From NCBI RefSeq assembly GCF_019904235.1, contig NZ_CP063202.1, forward strand, positions 930,001-994,000: DNA of 64,000 nucleotides, written 5' to 3'. The position numbers and the translations under genes were made by a program. The DNA is from Erythrobacter sp. SCSIO 43205 (GTDB taxonomy: Bacteria > Pseudomonadota > Alphaproteobacteria > Sphingomonadales > Sphingomonadaceae). The notes under the pieces were generated by a model. That model was not told where the DNA came from. It made no database searches and saw nothing but the letters and a program-made list of their open reading frames with translations. Positions 17,517-27,087 of this stretch are shown here, piece after piece (position 1 is the stretch's first letter; each line of letters starts with the position of its first letter).

Positions 17517-18268
17517 GAAACGCCTTTCCCCTTTTTGCCATCACCAGCCTTGCAATCGCGGCGAGCGTCGCTGTCGCTTCAGCCCAAGATGCCTCGCCAC
17601 AGCTTGATCTTGCCGAAATCCGGGCACGCGCAAATGAGCATTCACAAGACGCCGAAGCGCTCGCCAATTCGGTAAGGACAAAAGCCGATGCTTTGGCGCA
17701 CAATGCCAAGAAAACGCAGCAGGAGGCGATGGACAATCGCGCAGGCTATGCAGCCACCACGCAGGCAGCGATGGACGAAGGCCCGCTCGACTTCGATCGC
17801 ATGATCCGCGCGCAAGCCGATGCGGAGGCGGCGAGCCTCACCGAGACACCTAAGTTCATCGCCTTTGCCTCGTTCGGCATGCCCGAAGCGTCGTTAAAGG
17901 CCTTGGTGCGCGACGTCACAAAGGCTGGCGGAGTCACGGTGCTGCGCGGCTTTCCGCAAGGCGACAGCAGGGCCTTTAAGCGGCGCCTAGCCGCGATTTG
18001 GAGCGATGGTGATGAAGCGGGCGCGCTCGGAATCGATCCGCGCCTTTTCCGCGCATTCCAGATCAAGGCTGCGCCCAGTTTCGTGATGGTCGCAAGCGAT
18101 TTTGCGCCCTGCGATGGCTTTGATTGCACTGACACACTGCCACCTCATGACCGCGTTGCTGGCAATATCACTGTTGCAGAAGCGCTTGATATCTTTGCCA
18201 GAGGAGGCGGTCCCGGCGCTCGCCTCGCGCAGCTTCATCTTCACCGCTTGCAAGGAGAGCGCATGTGA
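17513..18268 (+). CDS. trbC: Pilus assembly protein TrbC (F-type)
   Basis: A 251-residue periplasmic protein; ATG at 17513 overlaps the traU stop and yields a signal peptide (LFAITSLAIAASVAVASAQ). A helical, Ala-rich stretch (about 30-105) precedes the TrbC domain: FIAFASFGMPEASLKALVRDV, then VLRGFPQGD, ALGIDPRLFRAFQIKAAPSFVM and the paired Cys in CDGFDCTD. TrbC interacts with TraW and is needed for pilus assembly. The frame extends far upstream within traU, but only this start has the right context. It shares four bases with the traN start (GTG). Confidence 0.9.
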
Positions 18269-19988
18269 TCCGCCAACCATATATCAAGGATGTGCTCTTT
18301 GCACTGTGTTTACTGGCTGCGCCTGCCTCGGCCCAGCAGCAGGATGCAAGAAGCGATGGCAAAGCCTTTGGCGAGAGCCTGCGCGGTGAAGCACAAGCAG
18401 CAAGCCAAGCGGAGCCCAGCGACTCCAACTTGCCCAATTTTGATCGCCAAGCTGTGCGATCTCTTGAACGGCTCGCGGGGGTTCCCAAGCGGATTGAAGG
18501 TGCTGCCAGAGCTGCAGCGCGCAATCACCAGGGCCATCGCCTGGTGCGCGACAGCATGGCCAATCGTGCACGTTTTGAGAGTGATGATATTGAAGCGATT
18601 GTCGCCCGCAGCCTGGTGATCAATCAAGCTCCGCTTGATTACACCAGCGGGATGTCGATCTCCGGAAGTCAGGGGGAATGTATCCCGCTGCCGCCTGGCT
18701 CTGGGTCCGCTGGCACCTACACCGCGACCTGCAACACCGGCACGCGGATCGAGCAGTCTCAAGGGCAATGCTCTGTCCCACTTATCGCCAGCGTAATCCA
18801 GCATCAGCAATGGCACTATTTGTGCAATCAGACGGGGTTTGTTCCCAGCCTGCCTCTTTGTGCCGATTTTGATCAGACGAAGTGCCGGGTGACCGGCTAT
18901 CGTCCCGGACCCTGCCTGCAATGGAGCGGGACGGGATATGGGCGCTTTTGCACCGAACCGGGCGAGCCGATTGCCGAGATATCCTGCGATGCGCCTGACT
19001 TGCGGTATTCGCCTTTTTCAATCACCACTCACAATTCGGTAGAGACGGCAATCGACGAAAGCCAATGCCGCCCCTTTGCCAAAGATTATGATTGCACGCT
19101 CGACGCGGAAGTCTGCACAGATGACAGTCCGCAAACCCGTATTATCGACGGGGTCGCTGTCACGCAGAGTTGCTGGGAATGGGAGCGCCAGTACAGCTGC
19201 ACTTCGCGCGAAGAGACAAGCGATTGCTCGGACATTGAGAGCCAGGGTACCTGCCATTTCCAGCGCGAAGAATGCCTTACCGAAGAGTTTCCCTGCGCAA
19301 CGTGGGAGCGGATATACGAATGCCCGCTGCCCGATACAGAGAACACCACGCAGTATGTCTGTGATGGCGATGTCTATTGCATCGACGGGAGCTGCGAGAC
19401 GATTGAGCGTACACCCAATGATGAGTTCAAGGATGCAGTCACAGCGCTTAACGCGATGGATGAAGCGCGAGGGCAATTTGATCCCGATACGCTGACGCTT
19501 TTTCGCGGCACCAGAAACACCTGCTCATCCAAAGTCTTCGGCGTGCTGAAATGCTGCAAGGGTAAAGGCTTTCCGCTTATTCCGGGCATCAGCCTGCTGG
19601 TTGCGCTCGGCTGTGACCGCGAAGAAGTTCTGCTCCATGAACGCCGATGCACAGGGGCTTTGCGCTTATGTCGGGACCTATTGCTCAAAGAAGGTGCTTG
19701 GCGTGTGCGTTACAAAGCGCAAGGCCTATTGCTGTTTTGAAAGCAAGCTCTCGCGCATCTTGCAGGAACAGGGGCGTAAACAGCTCCCCAAACCCTGGGA
19801 TGAGCCCAAGCAGGGAGAAGTGCGAAGGCTTCACCTTGGACGAGTTCGCGCTGCTTGATTTGAGCCAGATGGATTTCAGCGAAGTCTATGCCGAGTTTAC
19901 CCAAGCGGCGCGCCTCCCCGATGAGCTTGAAACGAGCCTGCTCATCCAGCAAAAGATCGAAGACTATTATGCAAGGGGCGCCCAATGA
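18265..19988 (+). pseudogene. traN: Mating-pair stabilisation protein TraN, broken by two +1 frameshifts
   Basis: The frame from GTG 18265 encodes a signal peptide, a helical region and a long Cys-rich adhesin-like domain typical of TraN, the outer-membrane tip protein that recognises recipient cells. It should continue past GCDREEVLLHER, but from about 19640 the family sequence (DAQGLCAYVGTYCSKK, YCCFESKLSRILQEQGR) continues in frame +2, then from about 19830 (CEGFTLDEFALLDLSQMD to ARGAQ) in frame +3, ending at 19988 where traF begins. Each shift equals one extra base (a C in GAACGCCGATGC; a G in GAGAAGTGCG). The unshifted frame would stop at 19740 after 491 residues with a wrong C-terminus. 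The intact protein would be about 573 residues. Because the disrupted parts still look fully conserved, the lesions are very recent or are sequencing errors. Confidence 0.88.
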
Positions 19989-20806
19989 TGTGCAGAAAAT
20001 CCGGGCTCGCTCTAATCCTTGTATCAGCAGTCCTCGGCGCGGCGCCAGCAAGCGCGCAGCGAGTTGAGAGCACCGAGAAAAAGACGGCTGCAGAAACGCT
20101 CTACTGTGAGGAGCGCAAGCTCGGCTATTGGTTCTATTGTTCCAGGCCGGCTTCCAAAAATGAGGCACGCCAAGGAGCCGCCGGAGAGCCTGAGAGCCTC
20201 CCTGCGACCCGGGAACTGGAAGCGATAACGAGCGAGCTGCGCGAGTTGAAGGCGCGCGCAATTCTCTATCCGACAAAAAGCAATGTCGCTGCCTATGTTC
20301 GTTTCCAGCGCGCGCAGCTCGATCGCGCCTCGCTCTTTTCTGATGTCTGGCAGCGCGCGATCTGGCAGGATCCGGACCTTGATTACACGCTGCAGCGCCC
20401 GGTTGGTGCACTCGCCAAGAAGCAATGGCAGGATGTACGGGCAGCTGAGCGCGACAGCGTGATGGCGCGCCTCTCTCAGCGCTATGGGCTGTTCTATTTC
20501 TTCAGCGCGACATGCGGCCCCTGCGAAGTCATGAGCCCGATTGTCAAAGGCGTGGCGGGCCGCTGGGGCATTACCGTGCGCGCGATTTCAACTGACGGCG
20601 GGCCTTCGCACCATTTCCCGGACTTTAAGATCGAGACCAATCAGCGCGCCAGGCTCGGTCTTGAAGGTAAGGCCACGCCGGCGCTCGTGCTGTGGGACAG
20701 CGTGACCAAGCGACCCATTCCGATCGGTTACGGCGTGCTGTCCGCCGACGAACTTCAGAACCGCATATACCTCCTCACCTCGAAGGAAGCCGGACATGAT
20801 TACTAG
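19985..20806 (+). CDS. traF: Thioredoxin-fold pilus assembly protein TraF
   Basis: A 273-residue periplasmic protein with a signal peptide ending ASAQ near residue 25. The C-terminal thioredoxin-like domain holds C177-G-P-C180 in LFYFFSATCGPCEVMSPIV and a cis-Pro in KATPALVLWD. The N-terminal part (LYCEERKLGYWFYC) is the conserved TraF lead-in. In F, TraF joins TraH, TraU and TraW in pilus assembly; here the CxxC pair may be redox-active, together with DsbC. The start ATGATG overlaps the end of the ancestral traN frame, which supports a traN end at 19988 rather than 19740. Confidence 0.92.
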   Translation: MMCRKSGLALILVSAVLGAAPASAQRVESTEKKTAAETLYCEERKLGYWFYCSRPASKNEARQGAAGEPESLPATRELEAITSELRELKARAILYPTKSNVAAYVRFQRAQLDRASLFSDVWQRAIWQDPDLDYTLQRPVGALAKKQWQDVRAAERDSVMARLSQRYGLFYFFSATCGPCEVMSPIVKGVAGRWGITVRAISTDGGPSHHFPDFKIETNQRARLGLEGKATPALVLWDSVTKRPIPIGYGVLSADELQNRIYLLTSKEAGHDY

Positions 20807-22232
20807 CATCCGCAATGCAGCGCTCACCATTGCTGCAGCCAGCATGGTCGCAGCGCCTGTTGCCGCAAATGTCGGCGATAGCATGGACCGCTTTATGGAT
20901 GATATGGGCGCGGCAGCAAACGTCACCGGCCCGACGGCCTTTGAAGGCCAGTCGGCGGGCTATTACAGTCTCGGCAATGTCTGGACGCGTTTTCCGCAAA
21001 AGACGACCAATATCGCCAATTTGCAATTGCCAAGAGCGCGCGCCGGATGCGGCGGGATCGACATCTTTGCTGGCTCCTTTTCCTTCATCAATGCAAGCGA
21101 GATGGTCGCGCTGATGAAGGCGGTTGCCAACAACGCAGTTGGCTTCGCTTTCAGCCTGGCGATCGACACCGTCTGCCCTGAATGCAACAAGATCATGCAG
21201 GAGTTTAGCCAGAAGGCTCAGCTCATGAACAATCTCTCGATCAATTCCTGCGAAATGGCGCAAGGGTTGGTCGGCGGTCTATGGCCCAAAGGCGATCTCG
21301 CCGACAAAGCAATCTGCGAAGCGATCGGCAATTCTGAAGGCATCTTCACCGATTATGCCGCAGCCAAACACGGCTGCGGCACGCGCGGCCAGCGCGCTTC
21401 AACCAATGAAAACGCTGGCACTGTCTATGCCGACGTCAATCCTGGCATCCCGCGAAACTACACCTGGCATATCTTGAAGAAGAGCGCCTTCTTCAACCCC
21501 GGTGGAACCTTCGACCGCGAGCTTGCCGAATACGCCATGACGCTCATTGGCACGGTGATTTATGTCCCGCCCAAGGACAATGAGGCAGGCAAGTTTGTGC
21601 CTTTTGCGGGCGATGCGTCTTCAACTCTGGTGAGCGCGCTGCTCGACGGGACACAGGGCCAGACCGTGCGCGTGTTCCGCTGCGACGAGACCGATCTCTG
21701 TCTCAATCCGAATTTCCAGCAGATGAGTCTGTCCAACGCCAAAGCGATCCGGCCACGTGTTGCCGGGCTCATCAGCAATATGGTTGATGCGATTAGGACT
21801 GACACAGCGATCGGCAATGCCGAGAAGGAGTTGCTGCAGGTCGCCTCGGTCCCCTTGTACAAAATCCTCACCGTCCAGGCCGCTTACGGGCGCGGCATGC
21901 CGACCGATGATCGCGATACGCTTGCCGAGATTGCAAGTGTTGATCTGCTCTATGCGATCCTTGACCGGATCGTGTCGGAAGCCGGGCGCTCAATGGCGAG
22001 CTTCATCGCCGCTGACGAAGCCAAGCTCGCGATCTGGCGAGGCCAAGTGGCCGAAGTGCGCAGCAGTCTCATTCAACGGCAAGCCACAGGCCAAGCCAAG
22101 GTCTCTGCGATCATGCAAATCATCGAGAAGACCGCGATGATCGAGAACGCGCTCGCCGCTTCGATGTCACCGTCCATGTCCGCCGCGCTCGACTGGTCGC
22201 GCGGTCTGCAATCGCGCTCGATCGTCCCTTGA
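20796..22232 (+). CDS. traH: Pilus assembly / mating-pair protein TraH
   Basis: A 478-residue secreted protein with a signal peptide ending VAA near residue 24 and the TraH signatures GGIDIFAGSFSFINASE, CPECNKIMQEFSQKAQ and NSCEMAQGL, followed by long helical segments to the end. TraH sits in the periplasm or outer membrane and interacts with TraF and TraU. The start overlaps traF by 11 bases; the stop is 10 bases before traG. The number of paired Cys fits a requirement for DsbC and TraF. Confidence 0.94.
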   Translation: MITSIRNAALTIAAASMVAAPVAANVGDSMDRFMDDMGAAANVTGPTAFEGQSAGYYSLGNVWTRFPQKTTNIANLQLPRARAGCGGIDIFAGSFSFINASEMVALMKAVANNAVGFAFSLAIDTVCPECNKIMQEFSQKAQLMNNLSINSCEMAQGLVGGLWPKGDLADKAICEAIGNSEGIFTDYAAAKHGCGTRGQRASTNENAGTVYADVNPGIPRNYTWHILKKSAFFNPGGTFDRELAEYAMTLIGTVIYVPPKDNEAGKFVPFAGDASSTLVSALLDGTQGQTVRVFRCDETDLCLNPNFQQMSLSNAKAIRPRVAGLISNMVDAIRTDTAIGNAEKELLQVASVPLYKILTVQAAYGRGMPTDDRDTLAEIASVDLLYAILDRIVSEAGRSMASFIAADEAKLAIWRGQVAEVRSSLIQRQATGQAKVSAIMQIIEKTAMIENALAASMSPSMSAALDWSRGLQSRSIVP

Positions 22233-22242
22233 GGCAAAGATA

Positions 22243-24945
22243 ATGGTCGAGATCTTCACCACTGGCGGCGGCGAGTACATCGTCAATGTCTTGAACGCTG
22301 TAGCCGCATGGACCGGGGCAGGCGGCTATAAGAGCCTCATTCAGGTCGCGCTGGTGATGGGGTTTGCGCTCGCGGTGATCGTCGTCGCCTTCAATCAGAA
22401 CTGGCGCGCTTGGCTCAATTGGTTCTTGGGCGCGACGCTTATCTACATGTGCCTGATGGTACCGCGGATGGACGTTCAGGTCACCGACCGCGTCAATCCG
22501 AGCCTTGCTCCGGCGACCGTTGCCAATGTCCCGCTTGGCCTTGCACTGATGGCGAGTTTCACCAGCCAGGCGGGAGACTACCTCACGCGCTCAGCGGAGA
22601 CCGCGTTCGGGCTTCCCGATGATCTCAATTACTCGAAGAACGGCATGATCTACGGCGCGCGCCTATTGGAAGCGACGCGGTCCCTAAGGATCGCTGACCC
22701 TGAATTCGCTGCCAATTTCGATGAGCATGTACGACAATGTGTGTTCTACGACCTGCTGCTCGGTCGCTATTCGATGAAGCAGCTTTCAGAAAGCGACGAC
22801 ATCTGGACAACGATTGCGCCCGGCAGCCCGGCTCGCGCGCAGAAGTTCCTCATTCGCGAAGCCGATGACAGTGTAACTGCATCCATCGTAACCTGTCGCG
22901 AAGCCTACACAAGCCTGTCCGGCCAATGGGCGGGGATGATCGACGAAATGACGTTGATCGCCGGACGCCAGCTCTATCCAAGACAAACCGAAGCGCTCGC
23001 CAAGGCCAAGCTGATTGCTGACCTGCCAGTCGCCTATCAATATCTCACAGGCATTTCGAAGGATGCGAGCAGCATCTTTCGCCAGGTACTGACTATCAAC
23101 GCGATGAACCAGGCGATGCACGGCTTTGCGGGAGCAAGCGGCGCGTCGAGCGTCGATGTATTTGCGCAGACCCGTGCCGACATCCAGACTGAGCGGACTT
23201 ATTCCTCGATCGCCCACAATGCGATGAAATGGGTGCCTATCCTCAACGTGGTTCTGACAGTCGTTTTCTACGCGCTTTTCCCAGTGCTCTTTCCTCTGTT
23301 CCTCATGCCAAGGACCGGTCCGATCGCGCTTAGGGGCTATGCCACTGGCTTTTTCTATCTCGCCGCCTGGGGGCCGCTCTTCGTTATCCTCCATATGATC
23401 CTTATGTTTAAAGGAGCAGGCGATGTCGCCGCCGCGGCCGGCACGACCGGGCTAAGCCTTGCAACCTTCTCAGGCATGACCGACGTCAACAACGATATCG
23501 GGATCCTGGCCGGCTACCTTGCCGCCTCGATCCCGTTCCTTGCAGGAGGCGTCGCCAGAGGCGCGATGGCAATTTCGGGCCAGGCGACCAGCTACCTCAA
23601 TCCGAGCCAAAATGCGGCCGAGGAAGCGGCGCGCGAAGCGAGCACGGGCAATGTCTCGCTCGGCAACACCAATCTCGACAATTCGAGCGTCTTCTCGAGG
23701 CAGTTTGCGCAAGGCAGCCTTGCGCCGAATATTGCCTATGGGGCGGCACAAACCCGCGGTCTTGGCGAAAGCGGCACGCAGACCACCAGCTTCCCGCAGG
23801 CCGAGTTCGCCAATGTCCCGACGTCGAGCTATCCTTTTACACCAACGCTCGGGCAGGATTTCTCAAGCCGACTGTCGACCATGGCGAGCGAAAGTCGCAG
23901 CCAAAGCGAGACCTTCTCCAATCTCGCACAGCAATCGACCAGCTCGGCGGTCACTCGTTTCAGCGAGCTGCGCGATGCCTATACCCGGTCCCGCTCGAAC
24001 GAGACCGTCAGCGGAACATCAACCAATGATAGCATTGGCCGGACCTTCAGCGAACTCGACAGTGCCTCCAACACACTCCAGCAGCAGTTTGGCCTGTCGC
24101 GTCGGGCATCGGATGACATCACCGTCTCATGGTTTTTGAATGGAGATGGCGGTTTGGGCGTCAGAGGAGAGCGCGGTTCAGTCGCTGGGAGCCTAGGTCT
24201 CAAGGGTGGAAGGAACCAAACTTGGACAGACAGCGATATCGGGATCGCCTCAGAGGATCGTTCGCGCATTGAAAGTGCGCTTAGTCAGATCTCCGAAAGT
24301 CAAAATTGGTCCAGCTCAAAAGAGGGATTCTTCCGTGAGACCAGTTCAAGCTCGGAAGCACTGGTCTCTAGCAGCGCTGCTGGCGTCACCAGTTCGCTAA
24401 CTGAAGCGCAAAGCTACACAGTGGAAGCCCGGCGTGCAGAAGAGATCGCCAATCGGCTCGAAAATCAGGCCAGCTGGTATGAAAGCGCAAATGCTGCTGG
24501 AACTCTAAACCTCAGCCAATCCTACCGCGAATGGGGCATGGCCGAGATCGATGCCAACCGCGACTATTATGGCCAGGCGCGCTTTGATGACATCGGCTTC
24601 CAGATGAGCGTAAGGGGACAGCAGCTCCAAGCTCGCTTTGTTGAAAGCTACGCTGATGGTCTCAATGACGAAATCGCGAGCGACCTGGTTTTGCCTGATG
24701 CAACACCGGTAGCTCGGCCCAATGTCGGAAGCGCTAGCGGCGTTCGCGGTTCAGTTCGTCTTGGCAGCGTGCCGAGCTCGCTCGAAAATCCGTTAGATGC
24801 TAGAGATGAGATCGCGGATGATGTCAGCCGTAGACAGAGTGAGGGCTCTCGAAACATGGAGCAAAGGAGGGGCAGGCTCGATCGCACTACACGGGACGCA
24901 AAAGGCGCGTCCGCTGAGGCAGCCGACGACGTGAAGGAATGGTAG
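22243..24945 (+). CDS. traG: Mating-pair stabilisation and inner-membrane protein TraG
   Basis: A 900-residue protein with a TraG-type N-terminal membrane domain (helices near 28-50, 60-75, 330-360, 370-395 and 420-450) including VEIFTTGGGEYIVNVLNAVAAWTG at the start, and a long hydrophilic, Ser/Asn/Gln-rich C-terminal region from about 460 to the end with coiled-coil character. The membrane half is needed for pilus assembly; the C-terminal part enters the periplasm and, in F, stabilises mating pairs and takes part in entry exclusion. It is the last gene of the tra operon in view. Its stop (TAG 24943-24945) abuts the stop of the small leftward gene with no gap. Confidence 0.93.
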   Translation: MVEIFTTGGGEYIVNVLNAVAAWTGAGGYKSLIQVALVMGFALAVIVVAFNQNWRAWLNWFLGATLIYMCLMVPRMDVQVTDRVNPSLAPATVANVPLGLALMASFTSQAGDYLTRSAETAFGLPDDLNYSKNGMIYGARLLEATRSLRIADPEFAANFDEHVRQCVFYDLLLGRYSMKQLSESDDIWTTIAPGSPARAQKFLIREADDSVTASIVTCREAYTSLSGQWAGMIDEMTLIAGRQLYPRQTEALAKAKLIADLPVAYQYLTGISKDASSIFRQVLTINAMNQAMHGFAGASGASSVDVFAQTRADIQTERTYSSIAHNAMKWVPILNVVLTVVFYALFPVLFPLFLMPRTGPIALRGYATGFFYLAAWGPLFVILHMILMFKGAGDVAAAAGTTGLSLATFSGMTDVNNDIGILAGYLAASIPFLAGGVARGAMAISGQATSYLNPSQNAAEEAAREASTGNVSLGNTNLDNSSVFSRQFAQGSLAPNIAYGAAQTRGLGESGTQTTSFPQAEFANVPTSSYPFTPTLGQDFSSRLSTMASESRSQSETFSNLAQQSTSSAVTRFSELRDAYTRSRSNETVSGTSTNDSIGRTFSELDSASNTLQQQFGLSRRASDDITVSWFLNGDGGLGVRGERGSVAGSLGLKGGRNQTWTDSDIGIASEDRSRIESALSQISESQNWSSSKEGFFRETSSSSEALVSSSAAGVTSSLTEAQSYTVEARRAEEIANRLENQASWYESANAAGTLNLSQSYREWGMAEIDANRDYYGQARFDDIGFQMSVRGQQLQARFVESYADGLNDEIASDLVLPDATPVARPNVGSASGVRGSVRLGSVPSSLENPLDARDEIADDVSRRQSEGSRNMEQRRGRLDRTTRDAKGASAEAADDVKEW

Positions 24946-25155
24946 CTAGATCAACCCGTCATAGATGATCACGAAAACGACAAACGCAGTGAATAGAAGA
25001 CCGAAAAGGACCATTCCCGCCTTTCCCCAAGGATCAGCCCAAGTTTTCTTCCAAGTGTAAGATGTCAGGCGGTTCTCAGCGATAGCGCGATCAATTTCAC
25101 GAAAGCCTTCCCAATCGCTATTACTCTCTGGCGGAGTTTTGTCGGAATTGCTCAT
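24946..25155 (-). CDS. Small single-helix membrane protein abutting traG
   Basis: A 69-residue protein of unknown family with a hydrophilic N-terminus (SNSDKTPPESNSDWEGFREID), a middle rich in Trp and Lys, and one C-terminal membrane helix (MVLFGLLFTAFVVFVIIYDGLI). It is convergent with traG and the two stop codons touch. In F-like plasmids the genes after traG are surface and entry exclusion genes (traS, traT); location makes a related role thinkable, but there is no visible similarity. The frame, composition and membrane topology support a real gene. Confidence 0.6.
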   Translation of the reverse strand: MSNSDKTPPESNSDWEGFREIDRAIAENRLTSYTWKKTWADPWGKAGMVLFGLLFTAFVVFVIIYDGLI

Positions 25156-25248
25156 CGGTCAGTGTCCTTTCGCCAGAAGCCAAAGCCTCCTCTGCTCTCA
25201 ATGAAGAACATAGACGAAGTTGTGCAAAGCTCAAAATTTGACCGAGGG

Positions 25249-25497
25249 TCAACTGCGGTCAGATTGATCATGCGGATACCCCGGATTTTCTTCGCAATGT
25301 TTGTGGCCAATCGAAGGCTGCTTGCTATCCGACATATTCAAGTAAGCGTTGAGCCGCTCAATGGTGCGGCGGCGTGGTCTGCGCCCCATTCTCAAGTCGA
25401 GTACGAACCGGGGATCGCCCACTGCACGCCTGCCAAATCGGGTGGCTGAGATATGATTGTCTTTCAGGTGTTTTTCGATCCTGTCCAGCAGCTTCAT
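25249..25497 (-). CDS. Small HTH-like DNA-binding protein
   Basis: An 82-residue protein counted from ATG 25497 (MKLLDRIEKHLKDNHIS), chosen over a codon nine residues upstream because it starts the recognisable fold. The core ATRFGRRAVGDPRFVLDLRMGRRPRRRTIERLNAYL has the length and spacing of a short HTH: a first helix, then the recognition helix with several Arg. The C-terminal tail is polar. It is divergent from the S24 repressor gene and shares its 109-bp upstream region, so the two probably regulate each other or share an operator. It could be a partner or antagonist of the S24 protein. Confidence 0.65.
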   Translation of the reverse strand: MKLLDRIEKHLKDNHISATRFGRRAVGDPRFVLDLRMGRRPRRRTIERLNAYLNMSDSKQPSIGHKHCEENPGYPHDQSDRS

Positions 25498-25606
25498 CTG
25501 TCCTCGCTCCGACTCGCAAATCACTTGTGTTCTTTGTTTGTTCCTACTAGGGTCATGCCTATTGGTCTAGGATAAATCCTACGATCAATTTCGAAGGGCT
25601 AAAGAA
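25498..25606. promoter_or_regulatory. Divergent promoter region with CCTA/TAGG half-sites
   Basis: Between the HTH-like and S24 genes lie CCTACTAGG (25543-25551), CCTA-N6-TAGG (25558-25571) and TCCTAC (25577-25582). These overlapping half-sites look like repressor operators and resemble the GTAGGA units at the tra promoter region (7082-7100, 7316-7326). Start codons are at 25497 (minus) and 25607 (plus). Confidence 0.45.
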
Positions 25607-26242
25607 ATGGAACATGTCAGAGAGGAACTCGAGCGGCTGATCACCCGTGGTGGTTACGGCTATGCAGCGATATCAAGGCTGCTGGGGCGAAATCCAAGTT
25701 ACATTCAGCAGTTCATCAAACGCGGGTCGCCTCGCAATCTTGATGAGAAAGATCGCAAGACCCTTGCCAGCTTCTTTGGTGTCGATGAGCAAAGGCTGGG
25801 CGGCCCTGCTCAAACGCCAATGGACGGAATGATAGAAGTTCCTGTCCTGAATATTGATGCGTCAGCTGGCTTTGGTGCGCTTGCTTCCAATGAGACAAGC
25901 TACACTCGCTTTGGATTTGACGAAAAATGGCTTCGACGATTGACTGGAGCCAAGAGCGCAAGCCTCTCAATCGTGAGTGTATTGGGAGACTCAATGGAAC
26001 CCACGCTTAGCGATGGAGATGAGGTGCTCGTGGATGCTTCTGATCATGGCGCAAGGCTACGGGACGGCATCTATGTGCTGCGCTCTGATGATGCGCTCGT
26101 CGTGAAGCGGATTGCCCTCAAACCAGGGGCAAGACAGATCACGATTTCAAGCGACAATCCTGCCTATCCGAGTTGGAACGATGTGGATCGGGGCGAGGTC
26201 GATGTGATTGGCCGAGTGATCTGGTTTGGACGGGCGTTGTAG
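25607..26242 (+). CDS. LexA/CI-like repressor with S24 peptidase domain
   Basis: A 211-residue protein with an N-terminal HTH (ISRLLGRNPSYIQQFIKRGSPRNL at about 22-46) and a C-terminal S24 domain. The catalytic dyad is visible as S129 in GDSMEPTLSDGDEVLVD and K167 in DALVVKRIAL. A candidate Ala-Gly self-cleavage bond lies in DASAGFGA at about 87-88. Proteins of this form repress mobile-element genes and are inactivated by RecA-stimulated self-cleavage during DNA damage, so conjugation or EPS genes could respond to SOS stress. AAGGG lies eight bases before the ATG. The gene stands alone on the plus strand. Confidence 0.9.
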   Translation: MEHVREELERLITRGGYGYAAISRLLGRNPSYIQQFIKRGSPRNLDEKDRKTLASFFGVDEQRLGGPAQTPMDGMIEVPVLNIDASAGFGALASNETSYTRFGFDEKWLRRLTGAKSASLSIVSVLGDSMEPTLSDGDEVLVDASDHGARLRDGIYVLRSDDALVVKRIALKPGARQITISSDNPAYPSWNDVDRGEVDVIGRVIWFGRAL

Positions 26243-26790
26243 AACCAGGGGATCCAAAGGGGCAGATAGCTTTGGGCTATCCAACTACTCGCGACTGCAA
26301 GTCAATTCTTGATCACAATGATCTTTTGGAAAGCCTTGCGAGGTTTGTGGGCGGATGCATCGCCTCGTGCTTCCAGAGATTTGTAGTTTACATGGATGAA
26401 GTTACGACAAGAATCAGGCTGGCATCATCTTGATCTTTGCAAGCTGGTGAATGCCTCGAAGTATTCGCCGTAAAATGAGTCATCGAATTTCAAAGCGAAA
26501 CGAGCCGGGCGGTGCGCCAACAGTCGCCCGGCTCTAAGCGTGATAGCTTCATGGAAGAGTACATCAGTAAGTGCGCGTCATCAACATGAGACATTTTTGC
26601 GAAAACTGCGCACATCACCCTTGCCGCTGAAAGAATTCATTGGCGTCAGCCAACCACAAAAAGCGCACGATAAGAAAGTGTCTATTTGAACCAGGCCAGG
26701 CCCAAGTGCAGTTTTGAACCTTCGACTGAGCGAAGGCCAAGGCCTTGTGACCCCTGCGCTATTGCAAACTTCAGATAGAGAAATACCAGC
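26243..26790. other. Intergenic region with GC-rich hairpin
   Basis: No gene was recognised in these 548 bp. A perfect 10-bp inverted repeat (GAGCCGGGCG at 26502-26511, CGCCCGGCTC at 26525-26534, 13-base loop) may end transcription of the S24 gene, although no T tract follows and it is 260 bp downstream. Open frames present have no family features. Confidence 0.45.
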
Positions 26791-27087
26791 TTAGACATCG
26801 GAAGAGGCTTTGGGCGCAACCTCGTAGAACACACGCAGCATTTCTTTCAGCAAGGTAACAAGGGCGACACCATCTTCTGAAAGCACAAAAGACTGACCTC
26901 GCTTCGAGAATATTTTGATACCGCTAAGATCTTCGAGCCTGGTGATGGTTAGGCTTACAGATGGGACAGTTCGTCCGAACGCTTCTGCTGTTTGAGTGAG
27001 GGACTTCAATTCGGCAAGAGTGACGATCATCTCCATTTTTCGGATCGTGAGTGTCTCTTTCAATCGATTGAGGTTTTGGATGTCCAT
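26791..27087 (-). CDS. LysR-type HTH-only protein
   Basis: A 98-residue protein that contains only the DNA-binding domain of a LysR-family regulator: LKETLTIRKMEMIVTLAELKSLTQTAEAFGRTVPSVSLTITRLEDLSGIKIFSKRG matches the winged HTH (about residues 8-66), then the dimerisation helix begins (ALVTLLKEMLRVFYEV) and the protein stops. Typical LysR proteins have about 300 residues, so the effector-binding domain is missing. The frame has a normal stop, and no downstream remnant was found on the same strand. It could be a truncated gene or a genuine short regulator. Its gene target is unknown. Confidence 0.65.
   Translation of the reverse strand: MDIQNLNRLKETLTIRKMEMIVTLAELKSLTQTAEAFGRTVPSVSLTITRLEDLSGIKIFSKRGQSFVLSEDGVALVTLLKEMLRVFYEVAPKASSDV

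Noticed and set aside
26173..26433. 86-codon frame after the S24 gene
   Set aside because: Begins inside the S24 gene and shows no coding character beyond it.
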